Origin: Candidatus Sivonenia alaskensis PMM_0068
GTDB lineage: Bacteria > Cyanobacteriota > Cyanobacteriia > Gloeobacterales > PMM-0068
Reading direction: 5' to 3'
NCBI GenBank assembly: GCA_949127685.1
Contig: CASBPW010000020.1
Coordinates: forward strand, 1 to 24,482
DNA length: 24,482 nucleotides
The notes under the pieces were generated by a model. It saw nothing but the letters and a program-made list of their open reading frames with translations, was not told where the DNA came from and made no database searches. Of the stretch, positions 1-6,966 are shown one piece after another (within the stretch, counting starts at the first letter, position 1; each line of letters begins with the position of its first letter). The position numbers and the translations under genes are program-made.

Positions 1-1
1 A

Positions 2-1378
2 TCCCAAGAAGCTAAGCTCTTAGAATCTGAGGCCCAACCTGTCTCAGGTTTGCCTACTACGGAAGAAGGCTACCTGGCACTAATTCGCTCTTGGAGGGAG
101 GAGGCACAGACGGTAGAGCCTATCGCGCCCGTTAATCCTCCCGTCGAACTTGTGGTGGAAGCCCCTCCTCCTCCCGTTGAAACTAGCCCTGTTTTTGAAG
201 CCTCTGAGCCTGTTACTGCTTCATCCCCTCCCACTCCAGCCGTCTCGGAATCAGAATCCGAGAATGAATCGGAAAAGGTTCCCTTTTGGCGTAAAGCCTT
301 TAACTGGAATCGTGGTGCCTCCACCCCTAGTGTCCCTGGGGAAGCTATTTCCACTCCTGAACTAATCCCGGAGGAAGCATTTGATGAAGGATTCCTTTGG
401 TCTGCCGAAGTCCTTAGTGCTCAAGGACGTCGACCCGAGGATGTCACCGTTGAGGAAATCACGTGGCTGAAAAAGTTGCGCAAAGGTCTGCAACGAACCA
501 GCCGTGGCTTGGTCAATGACCTCAAAGCAGTGGTGGGGAAAGGCCCTATTAGTGCCGACGACTTAGACGATATTGAAAACCTCTTACTCAGCGCTGATGT
601 TGGAGTGGCCAGTACGGAGCGCATTATTGAGGCCTTAAAAGTTCGGGTAAAAAAAGAATCGCTATCCGCAGAAGCGGTTTTTGATTTTCTAAAAACACAA
701 TTAAAGGAACAGCTAGAGTTTGTTGATCCCATCGGTTATGCTCCAAAGAGAGGCCAGCTCAATGTATGGCTCATTGTGGGGGTAAATGGCGTCGGTAAAA
801 CAACCACTATTGGTAAACTTGCTCATCTAGCCCAACAGTCTGGATACAAAACTTTGGTAGCGGCGGGAGACACGTTTCGGGCAGCGGCGGTGGAACAGCT
901 GCAGGAATGGGGACGTCGGAGTGGGGTAGAAGTAATTGCCAATCAAGGTAAAAATGCTGACCCTGCCGCAGTCGTTTTCGATGGAATTATGGCGGCTCAA
1001 GCTCGAGGTTCAGAGTTACTGCTGGTAGATACGGCAGGACGTCTCCAGAATAAAAAAAATCTGATGGAAGAGTTAGCCAAAATTCGACGGATCATTGATA
1101 AGAAGGCAACAGGTGCTCATATCGAAGCGTTACTCGTGCTCGATGCTTCGACAGGTCAGAATGGTTTGGTCCAAGCCAAAGTATTCTCGGAGGTGGCTAA
1201 CTTAAGTGGAGTGATTCTAACGAAGTTAGATGGCACATCTCGAGGTGGGGTCGCTCTTGCAGTAGTGGAAGAGTTGAAAATTCCAATCCGCTTTATTGGA
1301 GTTGGAGAAAAGATTAATGATCTTCGACCGTTTAATAGCTATGAATTTGTGGAAGCCCTATTGAGTGACCAGAGCTGA
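2..1378 (+). CDS. ftsY: Signal recognition particle receptor FtsY (5' partial)
   Basis: FtsY is the SRP receptor GTPase that docks ribosome-nascent-chain complexes at the membrane for co-translational insertion. The frame is open to the left window edge with no stop, so the true start, and the usual amphipathic N-terminus, lie outside; position 50 (TTG) is only an internal codon. Counting from that codon, residues 1-120 are an acidic, Pro/Glu/Ser-rich linker of low complexity, typical of the variable A domain. The N domain helices follow at about 135-225, then the G domain: P-loop GVNGVGKTT (244-252), DTFRAAA (274-280), DTAGR (327-331), TKLD (391-394) and the C-terminal GVGEKINDLRPF. The GTPase core looks intact. 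It converges with the next gene, 15 bases between stops; GCTGA/TCAGC (1374-1398) followed by five T could be a weak terminator. Confidence 0.96.
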   Translation, partial: SQEAKLLESEAQPVSGLPTTEEGYLALIRSWREEAQTVEPIAPVNPPVELVVEAPPPPVETSPVFEASEPVTASSPPTPAVSESESENESEKVPFWRKAFNWNRGASTPSVPGEAISTPELIPEEAFDEGFLWSAEVLSAQGRRPEDVTVEEITWLKKLRKGLQRTSRGLVNDLKAVVGKGPISADDLDDIENLLLSADVGVASTERIIEALKVRVKKESLSAEAVFDFLKTQLKEQLEFVDPIGYAPKRGQLNVWLIVGVNGVGKTTTIGKLAHLAQQSGYKTLVAAGDTFRAAAVEQLQEWGRRSGVEVIANQGKNADPAAVVFDGIMAAQARGSELLLVDTAGRLQNKKNLMEELAKIRRIIDKKATGAHIEALLVLDASTGQNGLVQAKVFSEVANLSGVILTKLDGTSRGGVALAVVEELKIPIRFIGVGEKINDLRPFNSYEFVEALLSDQS

Positions 1379-1393
1379 AACCTCTCCCCTAGA

Positions 1394-1735
1394 TCAGCGT
1401 TTTTCAATAGGCTGAAAATCATCCACTTCAATACGCCACCAGATAAGTCTTGCAGTGACAGCGACGAGAATAAATCCGAGAACAACGGCTAGAAACAAGC
1501 TAAAACCAAATAAATTAAGTCCTGAGATCATGAGCACTAAAGTGCCCCCTGTGACGCCGAGGAAAGGAATGAGCATCATATTCCGGTTTCCTACCCGGTC
1601 TCGTAGATAATATTTTCCGCATTCTTGCATGGTGTACCCACAGGCCAAGCAGGCAATAAATGCTGCAATAAAGAGGAACATCGGGGGTTCTATAAACCCT
1701 GCCTGAGCGAGTAGAGCAAAATTGCTAGAAAACAT
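1394..1735 (-). CDS. Small membrane protein of unknown function
   Basis: I do not recognise a named family. The 113-residue product has about three hydrophobic segments: roughly 17-36 (starting PPMFLFIAAF), 52-72 and 76-98, the last ending in ARLIWW. A short charged stretch (KYYLRDRVGNRN) lies between the first and second. The C-terminus is polar and ends in EKR. It is predicted to sit in a membrane, with no catalytic motif visible. The ATG start is preceded by only a weak purine stretch (AAGAAACTAAG). It is convergent with ftsY and divergent from radC. The ORF is credible because of its clean alternation of hydrophobic and charged segments and because it fills the gap between two conserved genes. 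Confidence 0.7.
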   Translation of the reverse strand: MFSSNFALLAQAGFIEPPMFLFIAAFIACLACGYTMQECGKYYLRDRVGNRNMMLIPFLGVTGGTLVLMISGLNLFGFSLFLAVVLGFILVAVTARLIWWRIEVDDFQPIEKR

Positions 1736-1851
1736 ATCTTAGTTTCTTTACAAAAAGTAATCATGTCCTATTGTGCCATGACAAGCGGGATTCGGGGAAA
1801 GCGAAGCCAAATTGGGTAATCTACACTGAGCCTCTTTCTCTTTGCTTCCCA

Positions 1852-2586
1852 GTGACTTCGAACTATCGCCTACGGATTTGTGATTTGCCCAGTACGGAAC
1901 GCCCCCGCGAACGACTCCTGGAAGTAGGTCCTAGAAATCTTTCCACTGGCGAACTGATAGCCATTCTCCTGGGCACCGGGCAAGGACCGGGCAAGCTGTC
2001 TGCGGTTGGGTTAGCGCACTTATTACTGAATGAACTGGGGCGAGGCAGTAAAGATCCGCTGTCGGCCTTGAGAGAAGTAGGTCCTCAGCAGTTAATGGAT
2101 ATTGACGGCATCGGCCCTGCCAAGGGCGCAACCATCTTGGCGGCGGTAGAACTAGGGCGTAGAACATTCCTTAACCGTCCTTTAGACCGTCCCATCATCG
2201 ATGGCCCTGAAACGGCTCATCTCATTTTTCAATCAGAGTTGGCCTTCCAGCCTCAAGAACGTTTTGTGGTCTTGCTTCTAGATATCAAAAATCGCGTTAT
2301 TGGAACACATTTGGTTTCTCTGGGGACTGCCGATGAAACGATTGCTATTCCCCGCGATGTTTTTCGAGAGGCCGTCCGTCAGGGTGCGGTAGGTATCCTT
2401 GCCGGGCATAATCACCCTTCTGGAGATAGTACGCCCAGTCCCGAAGATATCGCCTTAACCCGTCAACTCCTAAAGGCATCACAAATTCTGGGTGTGACCT
2501 TATTGGATCATTTGGTGATTGGACAGGATTGTTTTACGAGTTTGAGACGAACGACCGATGTGTGGAATGGGATAACAACTGCTTGA
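1852..2586 (+). CDS. radC: RadC-family (UPF0758) JAB/MPN domain protein
   Basis: RadC family protein with an N-terminal helix-hairpin-helix-like region and a C-terminal JAB1/MPN metalloprotease-like domain. The metal-binding JAMM signature is visible as HNHPSGDSTPSPED near residues 185-198. The N-terminal block with RPRERL, then LLGTGQGPGKLS, matches the cyanobacterial form. The frame is open back to a TTG at 1771, but homologs begin just before the YRLRICDLP block, so I chose the GTG at 1852 (244 aa); no good Shine-Dalgarno precedes either codon. The biological role is unsettled: the link to DNA repair is old and disputed, and the nuclease or protease activity is not established. It is monocistronic, divergent from the small membrane protein. 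Confidence 0.93.
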   Translation: MTSNYRLRICDLPSTERPRERLLEVGPRNLSTGELIAILLGTGQGPGKLSAVGLAHLLLNELGRGSKDPLSALREVGPQQLMDIDGIGPAKGATILAAVELGRRTFLNRPLDRPIIDGPETAHLIFQSELAFQPQERFVVLLLDIKNRVIGTHLVSLGTADETIAIPRDVFREAVRQGAVGILAGHNHPSGDSTPSPEDIALTRQLLKASQILGVTLLDHLVIGQDCFTSLRRTTDVWNGITTA

Positions 2587-2630
2587 CTCGTGACAGAGAC
2601 TTTTTCCATAACTCATAATTGACTTTTCCC

Positions 2631-2671
2631 GCTTCCTTTGGAACAAGAAGAAAGGATATCAAAAAGGAAGC
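2631..2671. repeat. Inverted repeat between radC and the BFD-like gene
   Basis: GCTTCCTTT (2631-2639) is repeated in reverse complement as AAAGGAAGC (2663-2671), a perfect 9-bp stem with a 23-base spacer. It lies in the convergent gap between radC and the ferredoxin-like gene, where a terminator is expected, but no T-run follows the stem on either strand. It may be a loose bidirectional terminator or chance. Confidence 0.4.
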
Positions 2672-2680
2672 AGTGGCACA

Positions 2681-2878
2681 CTAATTATTATGCTTTCCAA
2701 CGTTGGAACCGACCTCTTCGATTAATTCCTCTACCTCAAACTGACAACTGCCACAGCCTGAGCAGGCTCCACTGCGACGAACGATATCCTCGAAGCTGAG
2801 ATTCTGTTGGGCTAGCTTATAGACCTGACCATAGGTCACCAACGTACAGCTACAAATCACTTCTTCCAGAGCATGCAT
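2681..2878 (-). CDS. BFD-like [2Fe-2S]-binding domain protein
   Basis: A 65-residue stand-alone protein with the layout of the BFD-like [2Fe-2S] domain (bacterioferritin-associated ferredoxin and the C-terminal part of NirB-type proteins). Cysteines are at 9, 11, 42 and 45 (ICSC ... CGSC), a CxC-x30-CxxC spacing close to the family's, with an extra Cys at 39. The VTYGQV and EDIVRRSG blocks are also typical. The likely role is electron transfer or iron handling; in other bacteria Bfd helps release iron from bacterioferritin, but no ferritin gene is next to this one, so that role is inference. The ATG at 2876-2878 is followed by a second in-phase-independent ATG four bases on, and the SD is weak. 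It is divergent from the next gene. Confidence 0.85.
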   Translation of the reverse strand: MHALEEVICSCTLVTYGQVYKLAQQNLSFEDIVRRSGACSGCGSCQFEVEELIEEVGSNVGKHNN

Positions 2879-3031
2879 AGGGACTAGGGTAAAACTTTAT
2901 TTTAACGTACAGCTTTATGCACAATGCGCGAAACCTTTGCCGAGTAAATGTCTTAAAAATATGGTGCGTTTACCCTGGGGAGAGGCTCAGATGGCTTGGA
3001 AAGCTAGTCCATAGTGTGGCAAACTAGGCCC

Positions 3032-3781
3032 ATGGGAAAAACGTCTGCCACCATGCCAAAGCCCTTCATGTTCCTGCTGTTGGTCATGGGAGGTGCCACC
3101 ATTTCTATGTATAGTTTGGCCTTTTGGTTTGGCTCGTCGGCCTTAAAAGACGTGTCCATACCTTCCCTGTTTAGGCCCAAAAAACAAAAAAAAGTCCAGG
3201 TCTTACTCGATGAGAAAGGAATCCTAGCCCGGATGGCCAAGGACAAGAGAGCCTTCGTGGTCGCTCCAACGAAGGAAGTAAGTGTGAATGCTATCGAACG
3301 CGATCCAGAATATGTAAATCCCAATCGCGACGCCTTCCCAGATTTCCCAAAAGCAAATACTAACGAGCCCGCTACCCCGGTAACCAAGCCAGAAGAGCCT
3401 GTGGCCAAAGTTGAAACGGTGACCAAGGTTCAATCAGTTCAAGCAGAAGCGCAAGGGGTGCTCCTTAAGGTAGAGTCTGCCCAGAGAACGGGCAGTACAG
3501 TTGCGCTGCAGGTAGTCCTCCGCAATAAGAGCGGACGTTCGGTGCGCTTCCTATACAGCCCTGCTTTTGAGTTATTAAAAGTCTCAGATGACCGAGGACA
3601 AGAATTAGATCCCTACACCTCCGGACTGCCTGCGATTGTGCCGCCTGATGGTCAAGACTACTCTGGAGTCATTGAAGTAGCCATAGACCCTCAAGATAGA
3701 CCCGCCAAGCTCAATCTCTCTCTATCGGACCAAGTGGATGGGAAGTTACAGCTCGAGCTTTCAGGGATTGTGGTTCCGTAA
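3032..3781 (+). CDS. Membrane-anchored protein with C-terminal beta-rich domain, unknown function
   Basis: I do not recognise a specific family. From the ATG at 3032 the protein has 249 residues: a short basic N-terminus, one hydrophobic segment (about 12-35, FMFLLLVMGGATISMYSLAF), a very basic stretch (RPKKQKKVQ), a long linker rich in Pro, Glu, Lys and Val (about 75-140), and a C-terminal region of about 105 residues with alternating strands (VALQVVLRNKSGRSVRF, then VIEVAIDPQ and LQLELSGIVV) that suggests an immunoglobulin-like beta sandwich. This fits an inner-membrane anchor with an extracytoplasmic domain. The frame is open to a GTG at 3014, but the ATG gives a cleaner start; another ATG lies at 3053. 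It is a single gene with no informative partners. Confidence 0.75.
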   Translation: MGKTSATMPKPFMFLLLVMGGATISMYSLAFWFGSSALKDVSIPSLFRPKKQKKVQVLLDEKGILARMAKDKRAFVVAPTKEVSVNAIERDPEYVNPNRDAFPDFPKANTNEPATPVTKPEEPVAKVETVTKVQSVQAEAQGVLLKVESAQRTGSTVALQVVLRNKSGRSVRFLYSPAFELLKVSDDRGQELDPYTSGLPAIVPPDGQDYSGVIEVAIDPQDRPAKLNLSLSDQVDGKLQLELSGIVVP

Positions 3782-4000
3782 GACAAATGAGTAAAAATAC
3801 TTTCTCGACCTGAAAGTCCATTGCCTAATGCGTTCTAAGCATTTTAAGTTCTATGATCCCCTTGATCCCCTCTTGATCCCTGCGGGATCAGTCGGTATTG
3901 TTAGATCAAAGAAATAGTTAATTTTCCCAGTGGTGCATGTTCTGCATGCTCAAAGGACCATCTGCGTTTCTAGCTCATTCCAGATAGTAGAGGCCAAATC
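3782..4000. other. Intergenic region with GATCCC repeats upstream of the DUF4912 gene
   Basis: This 219-base gap contains three direct copies of GATCCC (3855-3860, 3864-3869, 3875-3880), the last forming a palindrome with GGGATCA: TGATCCC-TGC-GGGATCA (3874-3890), a 7-bp stem with a 3-base loop and no T-run. A 29-codon ATG frame (3828-3917) covers the repeats but has no Shine-Dalgarno and resembles nothing I know. The repeats could be an operator for the downstream glucan genes, or simple slippage; the sequence does not decide. Confidence 0.4.
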
Positions 4001-5236
4001 ATGTCCAGACGTCCACAACTCCCCCTTGAAGAGATGACTCTTCGCCAACTGCGATTGGTTGCTCAGCAATACCAAATTTCCCGCTACAGCCGTATGACCA
4101 AGATTGAACTTATAGATTCAATTCAAGATGCTATGCGCATAGCAGAAGCAAAGCAAAGCTTTAGCCGTAATCCAATGGAGGCAAAAGAACAAGTGGAAAG
4201 CACTAAATACCGCGTCGGACTCGGAGAGCCCATTGTTGAACTTGATGATGTTGATGCAGATCTAGGGGACTTGCCTGGGGGCTATGGTGAGAGCCGAATT
4301 GTGCTCTTACCTCGGGATCCTCAATGGGGCTATGCCTACTGGGATATTTCAAATGAGCACAAGGACCACTTGCGGTGGCAAGGAGGACGGCAGTTGGTCT
4401 TGCGTCTCTATGACGTAACCGACGTCTACTTTGATGGGTTCAACGCCCAAAACATGAATGAGTATCCCTGTGATGAGGTGGCTCGGGAGTGGTACATTCC
4501 GATTCCTATTAGTGACCGTAACTACGTCATTGATATTGGCTACAAAACAGAGAGTGGTAATTTCTTGGTTTTAGCGCGCTCCGCGTCTGTCGAGATTCCT
4601 CCGGTTTATCCTTCTGATTGGGTTGATGACCGCTTCTTGACGATTCCCTTTGATATGGACCTGCGAGGTAAGACCTTCACATCCTTCGTGCCTCCGTCGA
4701 AGCAACGGGCAGCCTTCGAAGGGGTTGGCTTCGGCGGTGCAGCTACCGTCGTTACAGGGACCCATCAATCTTTACTGGACTATATGGCTGCTCAGGTAGC
4801 CGTAGGTGCCAATCCAGGCTCTTTATTCGGGTCTCAGCAAATGGTGTCTGGTATGGGTTTAGTGGGCGCTGTGCCTACTTCTTACTCCGGCATCGGGCTT
4901 TCTGGCATCGGCTTTATGGGGGCTTCCGAATCTTTTTCCGTCTCCGCTGTTCCAGTCCGCGCCCGCTCTTTCTGGTTGGTCGCCGATGCAGAACTAATCA
5001 TTTACGGGGCGACAGAGCCTACCGCCTCTGTCACCATCGCGGGTAAGCCCATTAAGCTGAATCCCGATGGTACGTTCCGCTTCCAATACCATTTCCCCGA
5101 TGGCTTTATCGGTCAGCCGATTGTGGCTGTGGCGGATGATGGAGAACAAAGCCGTTCGATCACGATGAACTTCCTTCGGGATACGCCTGTACGCAACACG
5201 AATACCAAAGAAGAAATGGTGCTTGAAACGTACTAG
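4001..5236 (+). CDS. DUF4912 protein with N-terminal SAP/Rho-N-like domain
   Basis: 411 residues in three parts. Residues 1-45 form a SAP/Rho-N-like helical domain (MTLRQLRLVAQQYQI, then KIELIDSI), a fold often used to bind nucleic acid. Residues about 95-215 are DUF4912, seen from the RIVLLPRDPQWGYAYWDIS block, the EWYIPIP block and VIDIGYKT. Residues about 322-395 look like a bacterial Ig-like domain (YGATEPTASVTIAGKPIKL, then GTFRFQYHFPDG). A Gly/Ser/Ala-rich spacer separates the last two. Genes of this family are often found beside GH57 glucan enzymes, as here, so a role connected to glycogen or polysaccharide metabolism is likely, but its biochemical activity is not established. The ATG is preceded by AGAGG (3989-3993). 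A terminator hairpin follows the stop. Confidence 0.88.
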   Translation: MSRRPQLPLEEMTLRQLRLVAQQYQISRYSRMTKIELIDSIQDAMRIAEAKQSFSRNPMEAKEQVESTKYRVGLGEPIVELDDVDADLGDLPGGYGESRIVLLPRDPQWGYAYWDISNEHKDHLRWQGGRQLVLRLYDVTDVYFDGFNAQNMNEYPCDEVAREWYIPIPISDRNYVIDIGYKTESGNFLVLARSASVEIPPVYPSDWVDDRFLTIPFDMDLRGKTFTSFVPPSKQRAAFEGVGFGGAATVVTGTHQSLLDYMAAQVAVGANPGSLFGSQQMVSGMGLVGAVPTSYSGIGLSGIGFMGASESFSVSAVPVRARSFWLVADAELIIYGATEPTASVTIAGKPIKLNPDGTFRFQYHFPDGFIGQPIVAVADDGEQSRSITMNFLRDTPVRNTNTKEEMVLETY

Positions 5237-5242
5237 GCTACT

Positions 5243-5290
5243 GGGGGGTACTTAATTGGACCCCCCTTAATTTTTTGGTTTTTTGGCGCA
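5243..5290 (+). terminator. Rho-independent terminator after the DUF4912 gene
   Basis: GGGGGGT (5243-5249) pairs with ACCCCCC (5260-5266) around a 10-base loop and is followed by TTAATTTTTTGGTTTTTT. It ends the DUF4912 transcript 7 bases past the stop codon and lies only about 20 bases before the GH57 ribosome-binding site, so it either separates the two genes or lets limited read-through reach the enzyme gene. Confidence 0.75.
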
Positions 5291-5300
5291 TTGGCGGCAT

Positions 5301-5306
5301 AGGAGG
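5301..5306 (+). promoter_or_regulatory. Ribosome-binding site of the GH57 gene
   Basis: A full AGGAGG lies five bases before the ATG at 5312. It overlaps the GTG at 5306 that would give a longer frame, which rules that codon out and fixes the start at 5312. Confidence 0.85.
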
Positions 5307-5311
5307 TGTTT

Positions 5312-6901
5312 ATGGCTCTAGGATATTTAGCGTTGGTTCTTCATGCTCATTTACCCTTCGTTCGCCATCCGGAGAGCGATTATGTTTTGGAAGAAGAATG
5401 GTTATTTGAAGCGATTATAGAGACCTACATCCCGCTGATCAACATGTTTGAGGGATTAGAGGCCGATGGTATCAATTTCAAACTGACGATGTCGATGACG
5501 CCTCCCTTGGTGGCGATGCTCCAAGACCACTATCTTCAGGAAAAATTCGACGAGCACTTAACGCTTACGCAAGAACTGGCAGAAAAAGAATTAGACCGAA
5601 CCAGCACCCATGGCCATTTGCACTATCTTGCGGAGTACAACGCGCAGTGCTTAGAAACCGTACGTGAAACGTTTGAACGTTATGACGGAAACATTGTCCG
5701 GGCCTTTAAAAAGTATCAAGACTCAGGCAATTTAGACATCCTGACCTGTGGCGCTACCCACGGTTATCTACCCTTGATGCAGATGTATCCCGAGGCCGTA
5801 TGGGCCCAACTTAAAGTAGCGGTAGATTCCTATGGGGAAGCATTTGGTCGTGCTCCAAGAGGGATCTGGCTTCCTGAATGCGCCTACTATTCAGGCTTGG
5901 AGAGGATGCTAGCCGATGTCGGTCTGCGCTACTTCATCACCGATGCCCATGGCATTCTCTATGCTACTCCTCGGCCTCGCTATGGAGCCTATGCACCTAT
6001 TTTCACCCCCACAGGGGTCGCTGCCTTCGGACGGGATTACGAATCCTCCCAACAAGTCTGGTCTTCTGAGGTAGGTTACCCCGGCGATCCGGTCTATCGC
6101 GAATTCTATAAAGACCTGGGCTATGAAGCGGAATATGAGTACATCAAGCCCTACATCATCCCGAATGGCACCCGCAAGAATACCGGTATCAAGTATCACA
6201 AGATCACCAGTCGTACGGGAGGATTAGACCAGAAAGACCTCTACGATCCTTATTGGGCCAGAGAAAAAGCGGCAGACCATGCCAGCAACTTTATGTTTAA
6301 CCGCCAACGCCAAGTCGAATATCTGCATGGAGTTATGGGACGTGAACCGATTGTCGTCAGTCCTTATGATGCCGAGCTCTTTGGGCACTGGTGGTATGAA
6401 GGACCTTGGTTTATTGATTACTTAATCCGCAAGTCTCATTACGACCAAGGAGTCTATCAGATGACCAACCTGGCGGATTATCTCCAACACAACCCTACTC
6501 AGCAGGTAGCCAATCCTGCTCAGTCCAGCTGGGGGGCCAAGGGCTTCCATGAATTTTGGCTCAACGATACCAATTCCTGGGTTTATCCCTATCTTCACAA
6601 AACGACCGAGCGGATGATTGAGCTGTCCAAACGGGAACCTGTGGACGAAAAGGAATGGCGGGCTTTGAACCAAGCCGCACGGGAAGTACTGCTGGCACAA
6701 TCCTCTGACTGGGCCTTCATCATGCGTACAGGAACCATGGTCCCCTATGCCATCCGTAGAACCCGGTCCCACGTCCTCCGATTCAACAAGATTTGGGAAG
6801 ATATGAACCAGGGCAAAGTTGACACCGAGTGGCTAGAAAAGGTTGAGTACATCGATAACATTTTCCCGGAAATAGACTATCGGTGTTACCGTCCGCTCTA
6901 G
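5312..6901 (+). CDS. GH57 1,4-alpha-glucan branching enzyme
   Basis: Glycoside hydrolase family 57 protein of 529 residues, the usual size of the bacterial and archaeal GH57 branching enzymes, which form alpha-1,6 branches in glycogen by transferring alpha-1,4 chains. The N-terminal HAHLPFVRHPE block (11-21) is the family hallmark. The catalytic nucleophile is E189 in WLPECAYY and the acid/base is D353 in SPYDAELFGHWWYEG, spaced as in characterised branching enzymes (E183/D354 in the Thermus enzyme). The C-terminal helical region with SSWGAKGFHEFWL and SSDWAFIMRTG matches the branching-enzyme branch better than amylopullulanases. Start fixed by AGGAGG at 5301-5306. It follows the DUF4912 gene and converges with the radical SAM gene. 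An amylase activity cannot be fully excluded from sequence alone. Confidence 0.92.
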   Translation: MALGYLALVLHAHLPFVRHPESDYVLEEEWLFEAIIETYIPLINMFEGLEADGINFKLTMSMTPPLVAMLQDHYLQEKFDEHLTLTQELAEKELDRTSTHGHLHYLAEYNAQCLETVRETFERYDGNIVRAFKKYQDSGNLDILTCGATHGYLPLMQMYPEAVWAQLKVAVDSYGEAFGRAPRGIWLPECAYYSGLERMLADVGLRYFITDAHGILYATPRPRYGAYAPIFTPTGVAAFGRDYESSQQVWSSEVGYPGDPVYREFYKDLGYEAEYEYIKPYIIPNGTRKNTGIKYHKITSRTGGLDQKDLYDPYWAREKAADHASNFMFNRQRQVEYLHGVMGREPIVVSPYDAELFGHWWYEGPWFIDYLIRKSHYDQGVYQMTNLADYLQHNPTQQVANPAQSSWGAKGFHEFWLNDTNSWVYPYLHKTTERMIELSKREPVDEKEWRALNQAAREVLLAQSSDWAFIMRTGTMVPYAIRRTRSHVLRFNKIWEDMNQGKVDTEWLEKVEYIDNIFPEIDYRCYRPL

Positions 6902-6949
6902 GAGGACTTTAGGACCTTTAGAACTACTACTTTCGAATTACTTACCCAC

Positions 6950-6966
6950 GATCCTAAGCAAGGATC
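6950..6966. repeat. Short hairpin over the stop codon of the radical SAM gene
   Basis: GATCCT (6950-6955) and AGGATC (6961-6966) form a 6-bp stem with a 5-base loop that includes the stop codon of the minus-strand gene. The gap to the convergent GH57 gene is only 52 bases. There is no T-run, so it is at best a weak terminator. Confidence 0.3.

Noticed and set aside
1771..1851. A longer N-terminus of RadC from the TTG at 1771.
   Set aside because: The extra residues do not resemble RadC, whose conserved region begins at the GTG at 1852.
3828..3917. A 29-codon ATG frame in the gap before the DUF4912 gene.
   Set aside because: No ribosome-binding site and no recognisable protein; the sequence is dominated by the GATCCC repeats.
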